A stretch of DNA of 64,000 nt, taken from contig NZ_JWLD01000002.1 of the NCBI RefSeq assembly GCF_000813725.1, forward strand, positions 124,001 to 188,000. The letters run 5' to 3'. The notes beneath the pieces were generated by a model. It was not told the DNA's origin. It ran no database searches and saw only the letters and a program-made list of their open reading frames with translations. Every line of letters begins with the position of its first letter. Position 1 is the stretch's first letter. Source of the DNA: Leisingera sp. ANG-Vp. Lineage in GTDB: Bacteria; Pseudomonadota; Alphaproteobacteria; Rhodobacterales; Rhodobacteraceae. This document shows, in pieces, positions 9,094-18,931 of this stretch. Both the position numbers and the translations under genes were made by a program.

Positions 9094-10134
9094 ATGACGA
9101 CGGAGCAGATAGACGGGTTCCTGGCAGCCATCCCGCTGCCGTCGGTGCTGGTGGACCAGACCGAGCGGATCATTGCGGCCAATGCCGAGGGAACAACCCT
9201 GCTGGGGCAAGGCATCCTGGGCCGCCACTTTGCCACAATCCTGCGCCAGCCCAGCGTTGCCACGGCAATCGAGGCCTGTTTGCGGGACAAGGTGCCCAAG
9301 ACCGCCAAGCATCTTTCCAACGACGGCGCCCAGGACACGGCCTTTGCGGTCACACTGCGCTATGTGCCGGGGATCGGTGCTGTCGGCGGCGGCGCGGTTC
9401 TGGCCTGTTTCGACGACATCACCGAACGCCAGCAGGCAAGCCAGATGCGCCGCGACTTTGTCGCCAACGTCAGCCACGAGCTGCGCACGCCGCTGACTGC
9501 GCTGATCGGTTTCATCGAAACACTCCGCGGTCCCGCCAAGGAGGACGCTTTGGCCCGCGACCGCTTTCTTGGCATCATGGAGGGTGAGGCCAGCCGGATG
9601 AACCGCCTGGTCGGAGACCTGTTGTCGCTGAACCGGGTCGAAAGTGAAGAGCGGGTCCGCCCCAAGCAACAGGTCGATCTTACCGGCCTTCTGTCCTCGA
9701 CCCTCAAAACGCTGGCTCCGGTTGCTGAAACCCGGAGCGTAGAGATGGCGCTGGAGGTGCCGGAAGACAGCGTCCATGTCACCGGCGATCCGGATCAGCT
9801 GCAGCAGGTTTTCACCAATCTGGTCGAGAACGCGGTGAAATACGGCGGCGACACGGTACGGGTGGCTTTGACCTTTTCCGAGCGCGACCCGGCTGTGCGG
9901 GCGCCTGCCGCACGGGTGCAGGTGATCGACAATGGAGCGGGAATCGATCCCGTCCACCTGCCACGCCTGACCGAGCGCTTCTACCGTGCCGACAGCCACC
10001 GCTCGCGCGAGATGGGGGGCACCGGCCTGGGGCTTGCCATTGTAAAACACATCATCAACCGCCACCGGGGCCGGCTGCGCGTCGAAAGCGAACTGGGGCA
10101 AGGGTCTGTTTTCACGGTAGTTTTGCCAAAGTAA
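9094..10134 (+). CDS. phoR: Phosphate-regulon sensor histidine kinase PhoR
   Basis: This 346-residue kinase has an N-terminal PAS-like domain (about 1-110), a HisKA dimerisation domain with phospho-acceptor His128 in NVSHELRTPLTAL, and an ATPase domain with N box TNLVENAVKYG, G1 DNGAGI and G2 GGTGLGLAIVKHI. It should phosphorylate PhoB, encoded at the end of the same gene block, under phosphate limitation. I see no transmembrane segment at the N-terminus, unlike enterobacterial PhoR, so this form is probably cytosolic and senses phosphate through the Pst-PhoU complex. A terminator-like hairpin and a Pho box separate it from pstS. Confidence 0.92.
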   Translation: MTTEQIDGFLAAIPLPSVLVDQTERIIAANAEGTTLLGQGILGRHFATILRQPSVATAIEACLRDKVPKTAKHLSNDGAQDTAFAVTLRYVPGIGAVGGGAVLACFDDITERQQASQMRRDFVANVSHELRTPLTALIGFIETLRGPAKEDALARDRFLGIMEGEASRMNRLVGDLLSLNRVESEERVRPKQQVDLTGLLSSTLKTLAPVAETRSVEMALEVPEDSVHVTGDPDQLQQVFTNLVENAVKYGGDTVRVALTFSERDPAVRAPAARVQVIDNGAGIDPVHLPRLTERFYRADSHRSREMGGTGLGLAIVKHIINRHRGRLRVESELGQGSVFTVVLPK

Positions 10135-10157
10135 CCCGAATTTGGCCGTTCTGAACC

Positions 10158-10195
10158 AAAGCCGCTGCCGGAAAAAAACCGGCGGCGGCTTTCCC
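10158..10195 (+). terminator. Hairpin after phoR
   Basis: AAAGCCGCTGCCGG and CCGGCGGCGGCTTT pair with one mismatch around an A-rich loop, followed by a short T/C run. It lies 24 bp after the phoR stop and before the Pho box, so it can insulate phoR transcription from pstS. Confidence 0.6.
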
Positions 10196-10229
10196 GTTTA
10201 TGTCAGATTTTTTGCCGCCAAATCCCGGT

Positions 10230-10258
10230 TTGTCATGTAGCTGTTACACTGCCGTCAC
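10230..10258 (+). promoter_or_regulatory. Pho box (PhoB binding site) upstream of pstS
   Basis: Three 7-bp direct repeats, TTGTCAT, CTGTTAC and CCGTCAC, start at 10230, 10241 and 10252, exactly 11 bp apart. This is the CTGTCAT-N4 pattern bound by phosphorylated PhoB. It lies about 85 bp before the pstS start, after the phoR terminator, so phosphate starvation should activate pstSCAB-phoU-phoB from here. Confidence 0.85.
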
Positions 10259-10340
10259 AAAAGCCTCATCAGACGCTCTTACGAGAGGCCCCAAGATCAT
10301 CGTGGGGGTGATCGAACATAGAAACTCAAGGAGACAAGAG

Positions 10341-11396
10341 ATGTCCTTTGTGAAACTGACCGCATCCGCTCTGGCGATTTCCGCCGTATCTGCCACCGCA
10401 GCCGCTGCGCGTGACCAGGTTCAGGTTGCCGGTTCGTCCACCGTTCTGCCCTATGCCTCGATCGTGGCGGAAGCCTTTGGCGAGAACTTCGACTTCCCGA
10501 CCCCGGTTGTGGAATCCGGCGGCTCCTCGGCAGGCCTCAAGCGGTTCTGCGAAGGCGTCGGCGAGAACACCATCGACGTGGCGAACGCCTCGCGCAAGAT
10601 CAAGGACAAGGAACTCAAGGCCTGCGCCGAAAACGGCGTGACCGACATCATCGAAGTCCGCATCGGCTATGACGGCATCGTCTTTGCCTCCGACATCAAC
10701 GCGAACGGCTATGAGTACACCCCGACCGACTGGTTCCTGGCGCTGTCCGACAAAATCCTGGTCGACGGCCAGCTGGTCGACAACCCGAACCAGACCTGGG
10801 CCGACGTGAACGCCAGCTTCCCGGCCGTCGACATTCAGGCCTTTGTTCCGGGCACCAAGCACGGCACCCGCGAAGTGTTTGAAGACAAAGTGATCCTGGC
10901 CGGCTGTGAAGCCACCGGCGCGTTTGAGCACCTGCTGGCGCAGGCCGAAGGCGATACCGACAAGGCCAAGCACAAAGCGGCTGAGAAAGCCTGTATCGCT
11001 CTGCGCACCGACGGCAAGTCGGTCGATATCGACGGCGACTACACCGAGACCCTGGCCCGCATCGAAAGCAACAAAGACGGCATCGGCGTCTTTGGCCTGG
11101 CGTTCTATGAGAACAACACCGACAAGCTGCAGGTCGCAACCATGTCCGGTATCGTTCCCTCGACCGAGTCGATCGCAACCGGCGAATACCCGGTGTCCCG
11201 CCCGCTGTTCTTCTACGTGAAGAAAGCCCACATCGGCGTGATTCCCGGTCTGAAAGAATACGCCGAGTTCTTCGTCGCTGACGAAGTTGCGGGCGAAGAC
11301 GGCCCGCTGGCCGAATACGGCCTGGTGTCCGATCCGGAACTGGAAGGCACCCAGGAAGCCGTTGCCAACGAAGATGTCATGGGTGGCAATTCCTAA
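10341..11396 (+). CDS. pstS: Phosphate ABC transporter substrate-binding protein PstS
   Basis: This 351-residue periplasmic phosphate-binding protein has a signal peptide MSFVKLTASALAISAVSA ending near ATAAAA. The phosphate-binding loop AGSSTVLPYA and the stretch ESGGSSAGLKRFC, followed by ANASRKIK, are PstS family hallmarks. The ATG at 10341 is preceded by AAGGAG; the upstream open frame overlaps the Pho box and is not coding. It is the first gene after the Pho box and pairs with the permease genes downstream. Confidence 0.96.
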   Translation: MSFVKLTASALAISAVSATAAAARDQVQVAGSSTVLPYASIVAEAFGENFDFPTPVVESGGSSAGLKRFCEGVGENTIDVANASRKIKDKELKACAENGVTDIIEVRIGYDGIVFASDINANGYEYTPTDWFLALSDKILVDGQLVDNPNQTWADVNASFPAVDIQAFVPGTKHGTREVFEDKVILAGCEATGAFEHLLAQAEGDTDKAKHKAAEKACIALRTDGKSVDIDGDYTETLARIESNKDGIGVFGLAFYENNTDKLQVATMSGIVPSTESIATGEYPVSRPLFFYVKKAHIGVIPGLKEYAEFFVADEVAGEDGPLAEYGLVSDPELEGTQEAVANEDVMGGNS

Positions 11397-11506
11397 CCGC
11401 CCCGCGATAGATTGAATTGCGCCGGGGCGGAGTTGTCTGCCCCGGCGCTGTTGTACCCGGTACCCGACGCTGTTTCCCTTTCCGTCACCGCCTATCGGAG
11501 CCCTCC

Positions 11507-12979
11507 ATGCCCACTATCTGGCTCGTTGCTCTCCTGCTCGCCCTGGCCGCCGCAGGATTTTACTGGGGCCGCGCCCGCGCGCTCCGCACCGCCGGGGGCG
11601 ATGCAAAAGACCTGCATTCGCTGCCTTCCTATTACGGCTACCATGTCGCGCTGACCTCCTTTGTGCCGGCCATTGCGGTTCTGGCTATCTGGCTGCTGGC
11701 CCAGCCGCTGTTCATCGAGAACCGCGTCTCCGGCATGATCCCGGCCGCGGCAGTGCCCGAAAACTCCACCCTCGGCCTGGTGATGAGCGATGTGCGCCGG
11801 GTGGCCGAGGGGCTGGACCTGGCGGTCGAGCAGGGGCTTCTGACCCGGGCTGAGGCCCGCGATCTCAGCAGCGGCAGCCAGGATGTACGGGCCCTGCTGG
11901 GCGAGGTTGGCGTGGCCTTGGGCAACGATGTGCGCCCCGAGGTGCTGACCGCGGCGCAGGCCTTCCGCAACCTCTCCAATACCGGCAAGACTGCAATGTC
12001 GGTGGTTGTGGCACTGCTGGCGTTTGGCGGGTTTGCCTGGGCTTACAGCAAGACCCACAAGGATTTCCGAGCCCGCAACGTTGTCGAGCGCGGCGTCTTG
12101 GCGCTGCTGATCCTCGCGGCCTCGCTGGCGATCCTGACCACTGTCGGCATCGTTTTGTCGATGCTGTTTGAGACCAAGAACTTCTTTGGCCTGCACAGCT
12201 GGACCGATTTCTTCTTCGGTTCCACCTGGGCACCGAACTTCCGCGGCGACAGCGAGCTGTCGATCCTGCCGCTGCTGTGGGGCACCCTCTACATCTCCTT
12301 TATTGCTCTGCTGGTCGCGGTGCCGGTTGGCCTGTTTGCAGCCATTTACCTGTCGGAATACGCCAGCAACGCGGTGCGCTCCTTTGCTAAGCCGCTGCTG
12401 GAGATCCTCGCAGGCATCCCGACCATCGTTTACGGCCTGTTTGCACTGCTGACCGTTGGCCCGGCCCTGGCTGGCTTGTTCGCAAAGGGCGGCCTTCTGG
12501 GCGTTGAATGGATGGCAGGCGCCACCTCGGTGCTGACCGCGGGCCTGGTGATGGGCATCATGCTGATCCCCTTCGTCTCCTCGCTGTCCGACGACATCAT
12601 CAATGCGGTGCCGCAGGCGATGCGTGACGGCTCCCTGGGCCTTGGCGCAACCAAATCGGAAACGGTGCGCCAGGTGGTGATGCCGGCCGCGCTGCCGGGC
12701 ATCGTCGGCGCCGTGCTGCTGGCAGCTTCGCGTGCCATTGGCGAAACCATGATCGTGGTGATGGGGGCTGGGGCAATTGCCAAGTTCTCAGGCAATCCGC
12801 TGGAGTCGATGACCACTATCACCACCCGGATCGTCAGCCAGCTGACTGGCGACACCGACTTTGCCAGCCCCGAAACCCTTGTTGCCTTTGCCCTGGGCCT
12901 GACGCTCTTTGTCCTGACCCTCGGCCTGAACGTCCTGGCGCTCTACATCGTGCGCAAATACCGGGAGCAGTACGAATAA
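11507..12979 (+). CDS. pstC: Phosphate ABC transporter permease PstC
   Basis: Inner-membrane permease subunit of the phosphate importer, 490 residues, longer than the roughly 320 of E. coli PstC. The extra N-terminal 190 residues carry two or more membrane segments and a soluble loop. The C-terminal half holds the classic permease core with PLLWGTLYISFIALLVAVPVG, ILAGIPTIVYGLF and the EAA-like loop ALGLGATKSETV-type segment. The long form is common in alphaproteobacteria. Start at 11507 follows CGGAG. The stop overlaps the pstA start by 1 nt (TAATG). Confidence 0.94.
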   Translation: MPTIWLVALLLALAAAGFYWGRARALRTAGGDAKDLHSLPSYYGYHVALTSFVPAIAVLAIWLLAQPLFIENRVSGMIPAAAVPENSTLGLVMSDVRRVAEGLDLAVEQGLLTRAEARDLSSGSQDVRALLGEVGVALGNDVRPEVLTAAQAFRNLSNTGKTAMSVVVALLAFGGFAWAYSKTHKDFRARNVVERGVLALLILAASLAILTTVGIVLSMLFETKNFFGLHSWTDFFFGSTWAPNFRGDSELSILPLLWGTLYISFIALLVAVPVGLFAAIYLSEYASNAVRSFAKPLLEILAGIPTIVYGLFALLTVGPALAGLFAKGGLLGVEWMAGATSVLTAGLVMGIMLIPFVSSLSDDIINAVPQAMRDGSLGLGATKSETVRQVVMPAALPGIVGAVLLAASRAIGETMIVVMGAGAIAKFSGNPLESMTTITTRIVSQLTGDTDFASPETLVAFALGLTLFVLTLGLNVLALYIVRKYREQYE

Positions 12980-14334
12980 TGACTGACCTGAGCCAAAACA
13001 CTGCGTCCGAGCCCCGCAAACACGGCGGTTCGCTGCTGGAGCAGACCCCGCGCACCAAGAAACGCAACGCCGCCGAGAAGCGCTTCCGCGCTTATGGCAT
13101 TGCCGCCATCGCGGCCGGCCTTGTGATGCTGATCATCCTGGTCACCACCATTGTCGGCAAAGGCACCGGTGCCTTCCAGCAAACCTTCATCACGCTGCAG
13201 GTGGAACTGCTGGAAGCGAAGCTCGACAAGAAGGGCGAGCGCAATATCGAGGATATCAAGAAGGTCACCACCTTCGGCTACGCCCCGATCATCAAAGGTG
13301 CGGTGGCCGCTGCGGTTGAAGAGCTGGGCATTGAGACCAGCCTCAAGCCCAAGAATCTGGCAGGCATCCTGTCCAAGGATGCCGCCGCCCAGCTGCGCGA
13401 ATACGTGCTGGCGAACCCGGATCAGATCGGCCAAACGGTTGAGTTCCGTTTTCTCGCCTCAAGCCGGGTCGATGGCTACATGAAAGGCCGCGTGCATCGC
13501 GAGAGCATCGGCAAGGACAAGAACATCTCGCCGGAACAGCTTGATCTTGTTGACGCATTGGCCGCTGCCGGTGTGCTGGAGAAGACCTTTAACCTGGACT
13601 TCATTCTGGGTGCCGATGCCTCTGACGCGCGCCCTGAAGCGGCCGGCATGGGCGTCTCGATGCTGGGCTCGCTGTTCATGATGTTTGTGGTGCTGGCGCT
13701 GGCGCTGCCGATCGGCGTTGCCGCCTCGATCTACCTTGAAGAATTTGCGCCGCAGAACTGGCTCACCGACATGATTGAGGTGAACATCTCCAACCTTGCT
13801 GCGGTGCCTTCCATCGTGTTCGGCATCCTCGGCCTGGCGGTCTTCATCAACTACATGCACCTGCCGACCTCGGCGCCGCTGGTGGGCGGTCTGGTGCTGA
13901 CGCTGATGACCCTGCCGACCATCATCATTTCGACCCGCGCCTCGCTGAAGTCGGTGCCGCCGTCGATCCGCGATGCAGCTCTGGGTGTTGGCGCCTCGAA
14001 AATGCAGGCTGTGTTCCACCACGTGCTGCCGCTGGCTGCACCAGGCATCCTGACCGGCACCATCATCGGCCTAGCGCAGGCGCTGGGAGAGACCGCGCCT
14101 CTGCTGCTGATCGGCATGGTTGGCTTCATCGCCTCCAACGCGCCGGAAACCCTGGCCGACGGCCTGCTGGCCCCGAACTCGGCCATGCCCGCGCAGATCT
14201 ATGAATGGGCCAAACGCGCCGACCCGGCCTTCTATGAGCGCGCCTGGGGCGGCATCATCATCCTTCTCATCTTCCTGGTGACCATGAACACGCTGGCCGT
14301 GATCCTGCGACGCCGCTTTGAACGCCGCTGGTAA
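12979..14334 (+). CDS. pstA: Phosphate ABC transporter permease PstA (with N-terminal DUF3333-type extension)
   Basis: Second permease subunit, 451 residues. Residues 1-210 form an N-terminal extension with one membrane segment (about 35-58) and a soluble domain, matching the DUF3333 region usual in alphaproteobacterial PstA. The C-terminal core contains [34 protein letters not shown] and the EAA loop region [15 protein letters not shown]. Its start overlaps the pstC stop, indicating coupled translation. Confidence 0.94.
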   Translation: MTDLSQNTASEPRKHGGSLLEQTPRTKKRNAAEKRFRAYGIAAIAAGLVMLIILVTTIVGKGTGAFQQTFITLQVELLEAKLDKKGERNIEDIKKVTTFGYAPIIKGAVAAAVEELGIETSLKPKNLAGILSKDAAAQLREYVLANPDQIGQTVEFRFLASSRVDGYMKGRVHRESIGKDKNISPEQLDLVDALAAAGVLEKTFNLDFILGADASDARPEAAGMGVSMLGSLFMMFVVLALALPIGVAASIYLEEFAPQNWLTDMIEVNISNLAAVPSIVFGILGLAVFINYMHLPTSAPLVGGLVLTLMTLPTIIISTRASLKSVPPSIRDAALGVGASKMQAVFHHVLPLAAPGILTGTIIGLAQALGETAPLLLIGMVGFIASNAPETLADGLLAPNSAMPAQIYEWAKRADPAFYERAWGGIIILLIFLVTMNTLAVILRRRFERRW

Positions 14335-14348
14335 GGGGGCATAGTGTA

Positions 14349-15146
14349 ATGAACGACATGACCTTGATGGAAAAGACCGTGGACACTCAGAAAATCAAAA
14401 TCGCCGCCAAGGATGTGAACGTCTACTATGGCGACTCCCACGCGATCAAAGACGTGAATGTCGAGATCGAGGACAAGACCGTCACTGCCTTCATCGGCCC
14501 TTCGGGCTGCGGCAAGTCGACCTTCCTGCGCTGCCTCAACCGGATGAACGACACGATCGACATCTGCAAGGTGAAGGGTGACATCCTGCTGGACGGCGAA
14601 GACATATATGACAAGCGGGTCGACCCGGTGCAGCTGCGCGCCAAGGTGGGCATGGTGTTCCAGAAACCGAACCCGTTCCCGAAGTCGATTTATGACAACG
14701 TGGCCTATGGCCCGCGGATCCACGGCTTGGCCAAGAACAAGGCAGAACTGGATGAAATCGTGGAGAAATCTCTGCGCCGCGGTGCCATCTGGGACGAGGT
14801 GAAAGACCGTCTGGACGCCCCCGGCACCGGCCTGTCCGGCGGCCAGCAGCAGCGCCTGTGCATCGCCCGTGCCGTTGCCACCGAACCGGAAGTTCTGCTG
14901 ATGGACGAGCCTTGCTCGGCACTGGACCCCATCGCCACCGCGCAAGTGGAGGAGTTGATCGACGAGCTGCGCAGCCGCTATTCGGTGGTGATCGTGACCC
15001 ACTCGATGCAGCAGGCTGCCCGAGTCAGCCAGAAAACCGCGTTCTTCCACCTCGGCAATCTGGTGGAATTTGGCCTCACCGGCCAGATTTTCACCAACCC
15101 CGAAGATCCCCGCACTGAAAGCTACATCACCGGCCGGATCGGCTGA
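14349..15146 (+). CDS. pstB: Phosphate ABC transporter ATP-binding protein PstB
   Basis: ATPase of the phosphate importer, 265 residues. Walker [10 protein letters not shown] spans residues 50-58, the signature is [14 protein letters not shown] and Walker B is [13 protein letters not shown]. The CSALDP form of Walker B and [14 protein letters not shown] after Walker A are PstB-specific. It lies 14 bp after pstA and 17 bp before phoU. Confidence 0.97.
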   Translation: MNDMTLMEKTVDTQKIKIAAKDVNVYYGDSHAIKDVNVEIEDKTVTAFIGPSGCGKSTFLRCLNRMNDTIDICKVKGDILLDGEDIYDKRVDPVQLRAKVGMVFQKPNPFPKSIYDNVAYGPRIHGLAKNKAELDEIVEKSLRRGAIWDEVKDRLDAPGTGLSGGQQQRLCIARAVATEPEVLLMDEPCSALDPIATAQVEELIDELRSRYSVVIVTHSMQQAARVSQKTAFFHLGNLVEFGLTGQIFTNPEDPRTESYITGRIG

Positions 15147-15163
15147 TCTATAGGAAAATCAAC

Positions 15164-15874
15164 ATGGTAGAGCAGCATATTGCATCCGCTTTCGACCGCG
15201 ATCTGGAGGCGATTCAAGCCCGGATCATGAAAATGGGCGGCCTGGTAGAAGACGCCATCCGCGAAGCCGCAAAGGCCTTGGAAACCCGCGACGAGGAGCT
15301 GGCTCTGGAAGTCCGTCAGGCGGACAAGGCCATCGACGGTCTGGAAGAGCTCATCAACGAGGAAACCGCCCGGCTGATCGCTCTGCGCGCGCCCGCGGCC
15401 TCGGACCTCCGCCTGGTGCTGTCGGTGCTGAAGATCGCCGGCAACCTGGAACGCATTGGCGACTATGCCAAAAACATGGCCAAACGCACCGGTGTTCTGG
15501 CTCAGGGCCCCAGCACCAGCGAAGGCGCTGCGGCGCTGCGCCGGATGGCACGTGAGGTGGAGCGGATGCTGAAAGATGCACTCGACTCCTACATCCAGCG
15601 CGACGTGGAACTGGCTGCAGATGTCATCGCCCGCGACCGTGATGTTGACCAGATGTACAACGCCCTATTCCGCGAATTCCTGACCCATATGATGGAAGAC
15701 CCGCGCAACATTTCGGCCTGTATGCATTTGCATTTCATCGCAAAAAACACCGAACGCATGGGCGACCATGTGACGTCGATTGCCGAGCAGGTGATCTATC
15801 TGGTCACGGGCGAAAAGCCGGAAGAAGACCGCAAGAAAGCCGATACCACCTCAACCACGGCGCAGGAGATCTGA
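15164..15874 (+). CDS. phoU: Phosphate signalling complex protein PhoU
   Basis: This 236-residue all-helical protein has two tandem PhoU repeats; the metal-binding motifs are recognisable in LKIAGNLERIGDYAKN and FIAKNTERMGDHVTS. It links the Pst transporter to PhoR and keeps the Pho response off when phosphate is plentiful. It sits between pstB and phoB in one transcription unit. Confidence 0.96.
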   Translation: MVEQHIASAFDRDLEAIQARIMKMGGLVEDAIREAAKALETRDEELALEVRQADKAIDGLEELINEETARLIALRAPAASDLRLVLSVLKIAGNLERIGDYAKNMAKRTGVLAQGPSTSEGAAALRRMAREVERMLKDALDSYIQRDVELAADVIARDRDVDQMYNALFREFLTHMMEDPRNISACMHLHFIAKNTERMGDHVTSIAEQVIYLVTGEKPEEDRKKADTTSTTAQEI

Positions 15875-15877
15875 CCC

Positions 15878-16567
15878 ATGGCTGCCGATCAGCCCACCGT
15901 TCTGGTTGTCGAAGACGAACTGGCGCAGCGGGAAGTGCTGGCTTACAACCTCGAAGCTGACGGGTTCCGCGTGATCCGCGCTGAACATGGCGAGGAAGCG
16001 CTTCTGGTGGTGGAAGAGGATATGCCGGACATCATCATCCTTGACTGGATGATGCCGAACCTCTCCGGCATCGAAGTTTGCCGCCGCCTGAAAACCCGGC
16101 CCGAAACCCGCAACATCCCGATTATCATGCTGTCGGCCCGGTCCGAGGAGGTGGACAAGGTCCGCGGCCTGGAAACCGGCGCCGACGACTATGTGGTCAA
16201 ACCGTACTCGGTGATTGAGCTGATGGCGCGGGTGCGCACCCAGCTGCGGCGGGTCCGGCCGTCCACCGTGGGTGTGCGGCTGGAGTATGACGACATCGTG
16301 CTGGACGCGGAAACCCACAAAGTCAGCCGTGCCGACAATCCGCTGAAGCTGGGGCCAACGGAATTCCGTCTGCTCTCCACTTTCATGGAGAAGCCGGGCA
16401 GGGTTTGGAGCCGTGAGCAGCTCTTGGACCGTGTCTGGGGACGCGACATCTATGTCGATACCCGTACCGTGGACGTCCATATCGGCCGGCTGCGCAAGGC
16501 ACTGACCCTGCACGGTGGCAGCGATCCCGTGCGCACTGTCCGCGGCGCTGGCTACGCGCTCGGCTGA
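15878..16567 (+). CDS. phoB: Phosphate regulon response regulator PhoB
   Basis: OmpR-type response regulator, 229 residues. The receiver domain has Asp56 in ILDWMMP as phospho-acceptor, with the conserved Lys in GADDYVVKPYS. The C-terminal winged helix ends RTVDVHIGRLRKAL and GAGYAL. It should bind the Pho box before pstS, which feeds back on its own gene because phoB is last in that operon. Confidence 0.96.
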   Translation: MAADQPTVLVVEDELAQREVLAYNLEADGFRVIRAEHGEEALLVVEEDMPDIIILDWMMPNLSGIEVCRRLKTRPETRNIPIIMLSARSEEVDKVRGLETGADDYVVKPYSVIELMARVRTQLRRVRPSTVGVRLEYDDIVLDAETHKVSRADNPLKLGPTEFRLLSTFMEKPGRVWSREQLLDRVWGRDIYVDTRTVDVHIGRLRKALTLHGGSDPVRTVRGAGYALG

Positions 16568-16579
16568 CAAAACGGCATC

Positions 16580-16624
16580 AGGGGGGACAGGCGGTGCACG
16601 CATGTCACCCCCCTATTCCTTTTC
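16580..16624 (+). terminator. Terminator of the pst-pho operon
   Basis: AGGGGGG (16580-16586) pairs with CCCCCCT (16608-16614), with a further ACA/TGT pairing inside, followed by ATTCCTTTT. It lies 12 bp after the phoB stop, between convergent phoB and the LysR gene. Confidence 0.7.
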
Positions 16625-16631
16625 CAATCAG

Positions 16632-17543
16632 TTATCGAGGCAGCGGATCCTCAGGCTGCGCCTTGCCTGCCAGCCACTCCCGGAATTTGACTAGCGCCGG
16701 TGCTCCGGATTTCCGCTCCGGCCAAACCAGATAATAGGCGCCCTCGGTCTCGGCTGCTTCCCCGTGCAAGGCCACCAGGCGCCCTGTCGCCAGGTCTTGC
16801 TCCACCAGGTAATCCGGCATCAACGCCACCCCAAGCCCGTGCAAGGCGGCTTGAGTGATGGTTGCGAATTGATCATAGATTGTACCGCTTAAATCCTCCT
16901 TTGCGCTGATGCCCTTGCGTTCAAACCAGTCGCCCCAGGCCGTTGTGCGGGTTTGAATATGCAGCAGCGGTAATTTCAGAATGTCTTCCGGTGCGCTGAT
17001 GGATCGGCCTTCCAGCAGCCCTGGCGCGCAGACCGGCAGCAGTTGTTCGTGCTTGAGCAGCAGCGACCGCGTGCCCGGCCAATCAGCGTTGCCAAAATGG
17101 ATAGCTGCATCAAAGGGTTCGGTGGCAAAGTTGAAAGGCTCCAGCCGGGTTGACATGTTGATGGTCACATCCGGATGCAGCCGGGCAAACTCCGGCAAGC
17201 GCGGCATCAGCCAGCGCATTCCAAAAGCGGGCAGAATGGCCAGGTTCAAGGTCCCGGCCAGCGGCGCTGCCTGCAGCCGCAGGGTTGACTGGACAATCTG
17301 GTTCAGCGCCTGCCGGATTTCGGCTGCATAATCCTGAGCCTCGGAGGTTAATGTCAGCCGCTTCTGGTCCCGTTGCACCAGCTCCATCCCCAACTGCTTC
17401 TCAAGCGTTTGCAATTGCCGGCTGACGGCGCCTTGGGTCAATGCAAGCTCCTCAGCGGCAGCAGAGGCGCTGCCCAGCCGGTCAAGTGCCTCCAGGGCGC
17501 GTAAGGAAGAAATGGAAGGCAAAAACCGCCGTGGTGTGCTCAT
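16632..17543 (-). CDS. LysR-family transcriptional regulator, probable regulator of glutaryl-CoA dehydrogenase
   Basis: This 303-residue regulator has an N-terminal winged HTH (SSLRALEALDRLGSASAAAEELALTQGAVSRQ region, cut here for length) and a periplasmic-binding-protein-like effector domain. It reads like the GcvA-like subgroup of LysR proteins. It is divergent from the glutaryl-CoA dehydrogenase gene with about 100 bp between starts, a classic LysR target arrangement. The ATG at 17543 was chosen; a TTG lies 10 codons upstream in frame and neither has a strong ribosome site. Target and coinducer are inferred from context. Confidence 0.88.
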   Translation of the reverse strand: MSTPRRFLPSISSLRALEALDRLGSASAAAEELALTQGAVSRQLQTLEKQLGMELVQRDQKRLTLTSEAQDYAAEIRQALNQIVQSTLRLQAAPLAGTLNLAILPAFGMRWLMPRLPEFARLHPDVTINMSTRLEPFNFATEPFDAAIHFGNADWPGTRSLLLKHEQLLPVCAPGLLEGRSISAPEDILKLPLLHIQTRTTAWGDWFERKGISAKEDLSGTIYDQFATITQAALHGLGVALMPDYLVEQDLATGRLVALHGEAAETEGAYYLVWPERKSGAPALVKFREWLAGKAQPEDPLPR

Positions 17544-17641
17544 GTATGAGTGTTTCGCATATATGTTTGCCAAAGTCTCGCTGTTTTTCCCGGTAACCTC
17601 CCGTTAGGGTTCTGTCCAATTCACATCCGAAAGGCAGGACA

Positions 17642-18862
17642 ATGACCGACACTCCCGAACTGCGCGCCAAGGATGCGCCGGACCTGGGCCGTTTCACCTG
17701 GGAAGATCCTCTGCGGCTGGACGATCAGCTGACCGAAGACGAACGCATGATTGCCGCATCGGCCCGCAGCTATTGCCAGGAAAAGCTTCAGCCGCGTGTC
17801 CTAAGTGCCTATGAAAATGAGGAAACCGATCCGGAGATCTTCCGCGAGATGGGCGAAATGGGTCTGCTTGGCACGACCATTCCGGAACAATACGGCGGCC
17901 TGGGCGGCAACTATGTGTCCTATGGTCTGGTGGCGCGCGAAGTGGAGCGTGTCGACAGCGGCTACCGGTCTATGATGTCGGTTCAAAGCTCGCTGGTTAT
18001 GTATCCTATTTACGCATACGGCAGCGAAGAGCAGCGCCAAAAGTACCTGCCGAAACTGGCCGCAGGCGAGTGGATTGGCTGCTTTGGCCTGACCGAACCG
18101 GATGCCGGCTCCGATCCCGCAAGCATGAAGACCCGCGCCGAGAAAATCGAGGGCGGTTATAGGCTTACGGGGTCCAAGATGTGGATCTCCAACGCACCGA
18201 TTGCAGATGTCTTTGTTGTCTGGGCAAAATCCGAGGCCCACGGCGGCAAGATTCGCGGTTTTGTGCTGGAAAAGGGCCTGAACGGTCTCAGCGCACCGAA
18301 GATTGAAAACAAAGCGTCGCTGCGGGCCTCGATTACCGGCGAAATCGTGATGGACGGCGTTGAAGTCGGCGAGGATGCGCTGCTGCCGCACGTGCAAGGC
18401 CTCAAAGGTCCCTTTGGCTGCCTCAACCGTGCGCGCTATGGCATCAGCTGGGGCGTGATGGGGGCTGCCGAGGCCTGCTGGCACGCGGCACGGCAGTACG
18501 GGCTGGACCGCACGCAATTCGGCCGTCCGCTGGCCAATACTCAGCTGTTTCAGCTCAAACTTGCCAACATGCAGACCGAAATCACCCTGGGCCTGCAAGC
18601 CAGCTTGCGCGTCGGGCGGCTGATGGACGAGGCCAATGCTGCGCCGGAGATGATCTCGATCATCAAGCGCAACAACTGCGGCAAAGCGCTGGAGATTGCG
18701 CGCCATGCCCGTGACATGCATGGCGGCAACGGCATCAGCCTCGAGTTCGACGTGATCCGCCACATGGTGAATCTGGAGACAGTGAATACCTATGAGGGCA
18801 CACATGACGTGCATGCTCTGATTCTGGGCCGGGCCCAGACCGGTTTGCAGGCCTTTTTCTGA
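17642..18862 (+). CDS. gcdH: Glutaryl-CoA dehydrogenase (acyl-CoA dehydrogenase family)
   Basis: FAD enzyme that oxidises and decarboxylates glutaryl-CoA to crotonyl-CoA in lysine, hydroxylysine and tryptophan breakdown. The 406-residue protein contains the flavin-binding block [13 protein letters not shown], the [12 protein letters not shown] segment with the Arg typical of GCDH, and the catalytic Glu385 in [17 protein letters not shown]. These features separate it from straight-chain acyl-CoA dehydrogenases. It is divergently paired with the LysR regulator, and a hairpin terminator follows 10 bp after the stop. Confidence 0.94.
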   Translation: MTDTPELRAKDAPDLGRFTWEDPLRLDDQLTEDERMIAASARSYCQEKLQPRVLSAYENEETDPEIFREMGEMGLLGTTIPEQYGGLGGNYVSYGLVAREVERVDSGYRSMMSVQSSLVMYPIYAYGSEEQRQKYLPKLAAGEWIGCFGLTEPDAGSDPASMKTRAEKIEGGYRLTGSKMWISNAPIADVFVVWAKSEAHGGKIRGFVLEKGLNGLSAPKIENKASLRASITGEIVMDGVEVGEDALLPHVQGLKGPFGCLNRARYGISWGVMGAAEACWHAARQYGLDRTQFGRPLANTQLFQLKLANMQTEITLGLQASLRVGRLMDEANAAPEMISIIKRNNCGKALEIARHARDMHGGNGISLEFDVIRHMVNLETVNTYEGTHDVHALILGRAQTGLQAFF

Positions 18863-18871
18863 CCAGCCCAT

Positions 18872-18903
18872 GCAGCGCAAAGTTTTGCTTTGTGCTGCAT
18901 TTC
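18872..18903 (+). terminator. Terminator-like hairpin after gcdH
   Basis: GCAGCGCAAAG (18872-18882) pairs with CTTTGTGCTGC (18888-18898), with a single G-U wobble and a short loop. ATTTC follows. It ends transcription of the dehydrogenase gene. Confidence 0.65.
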
Positions 18904-18931
18904 TGCAAAACAGATTTGTGTTTCTGCAAAA
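18900..18931. repeat. Two TTTCTGCAAAA direct repeats, 21 bp apart
   Basis: The 11-mer TTTCTGCAAAA occurs at 18900-18910 and 18921-18931. The 21-bp period equals two helical turns, as for paired protein-binding sites. A third partial copy (ATCTGCAAAG) follows near 18949. No gene starts directly after them, so the regulated unit is not evident. Confidence 0.5.
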
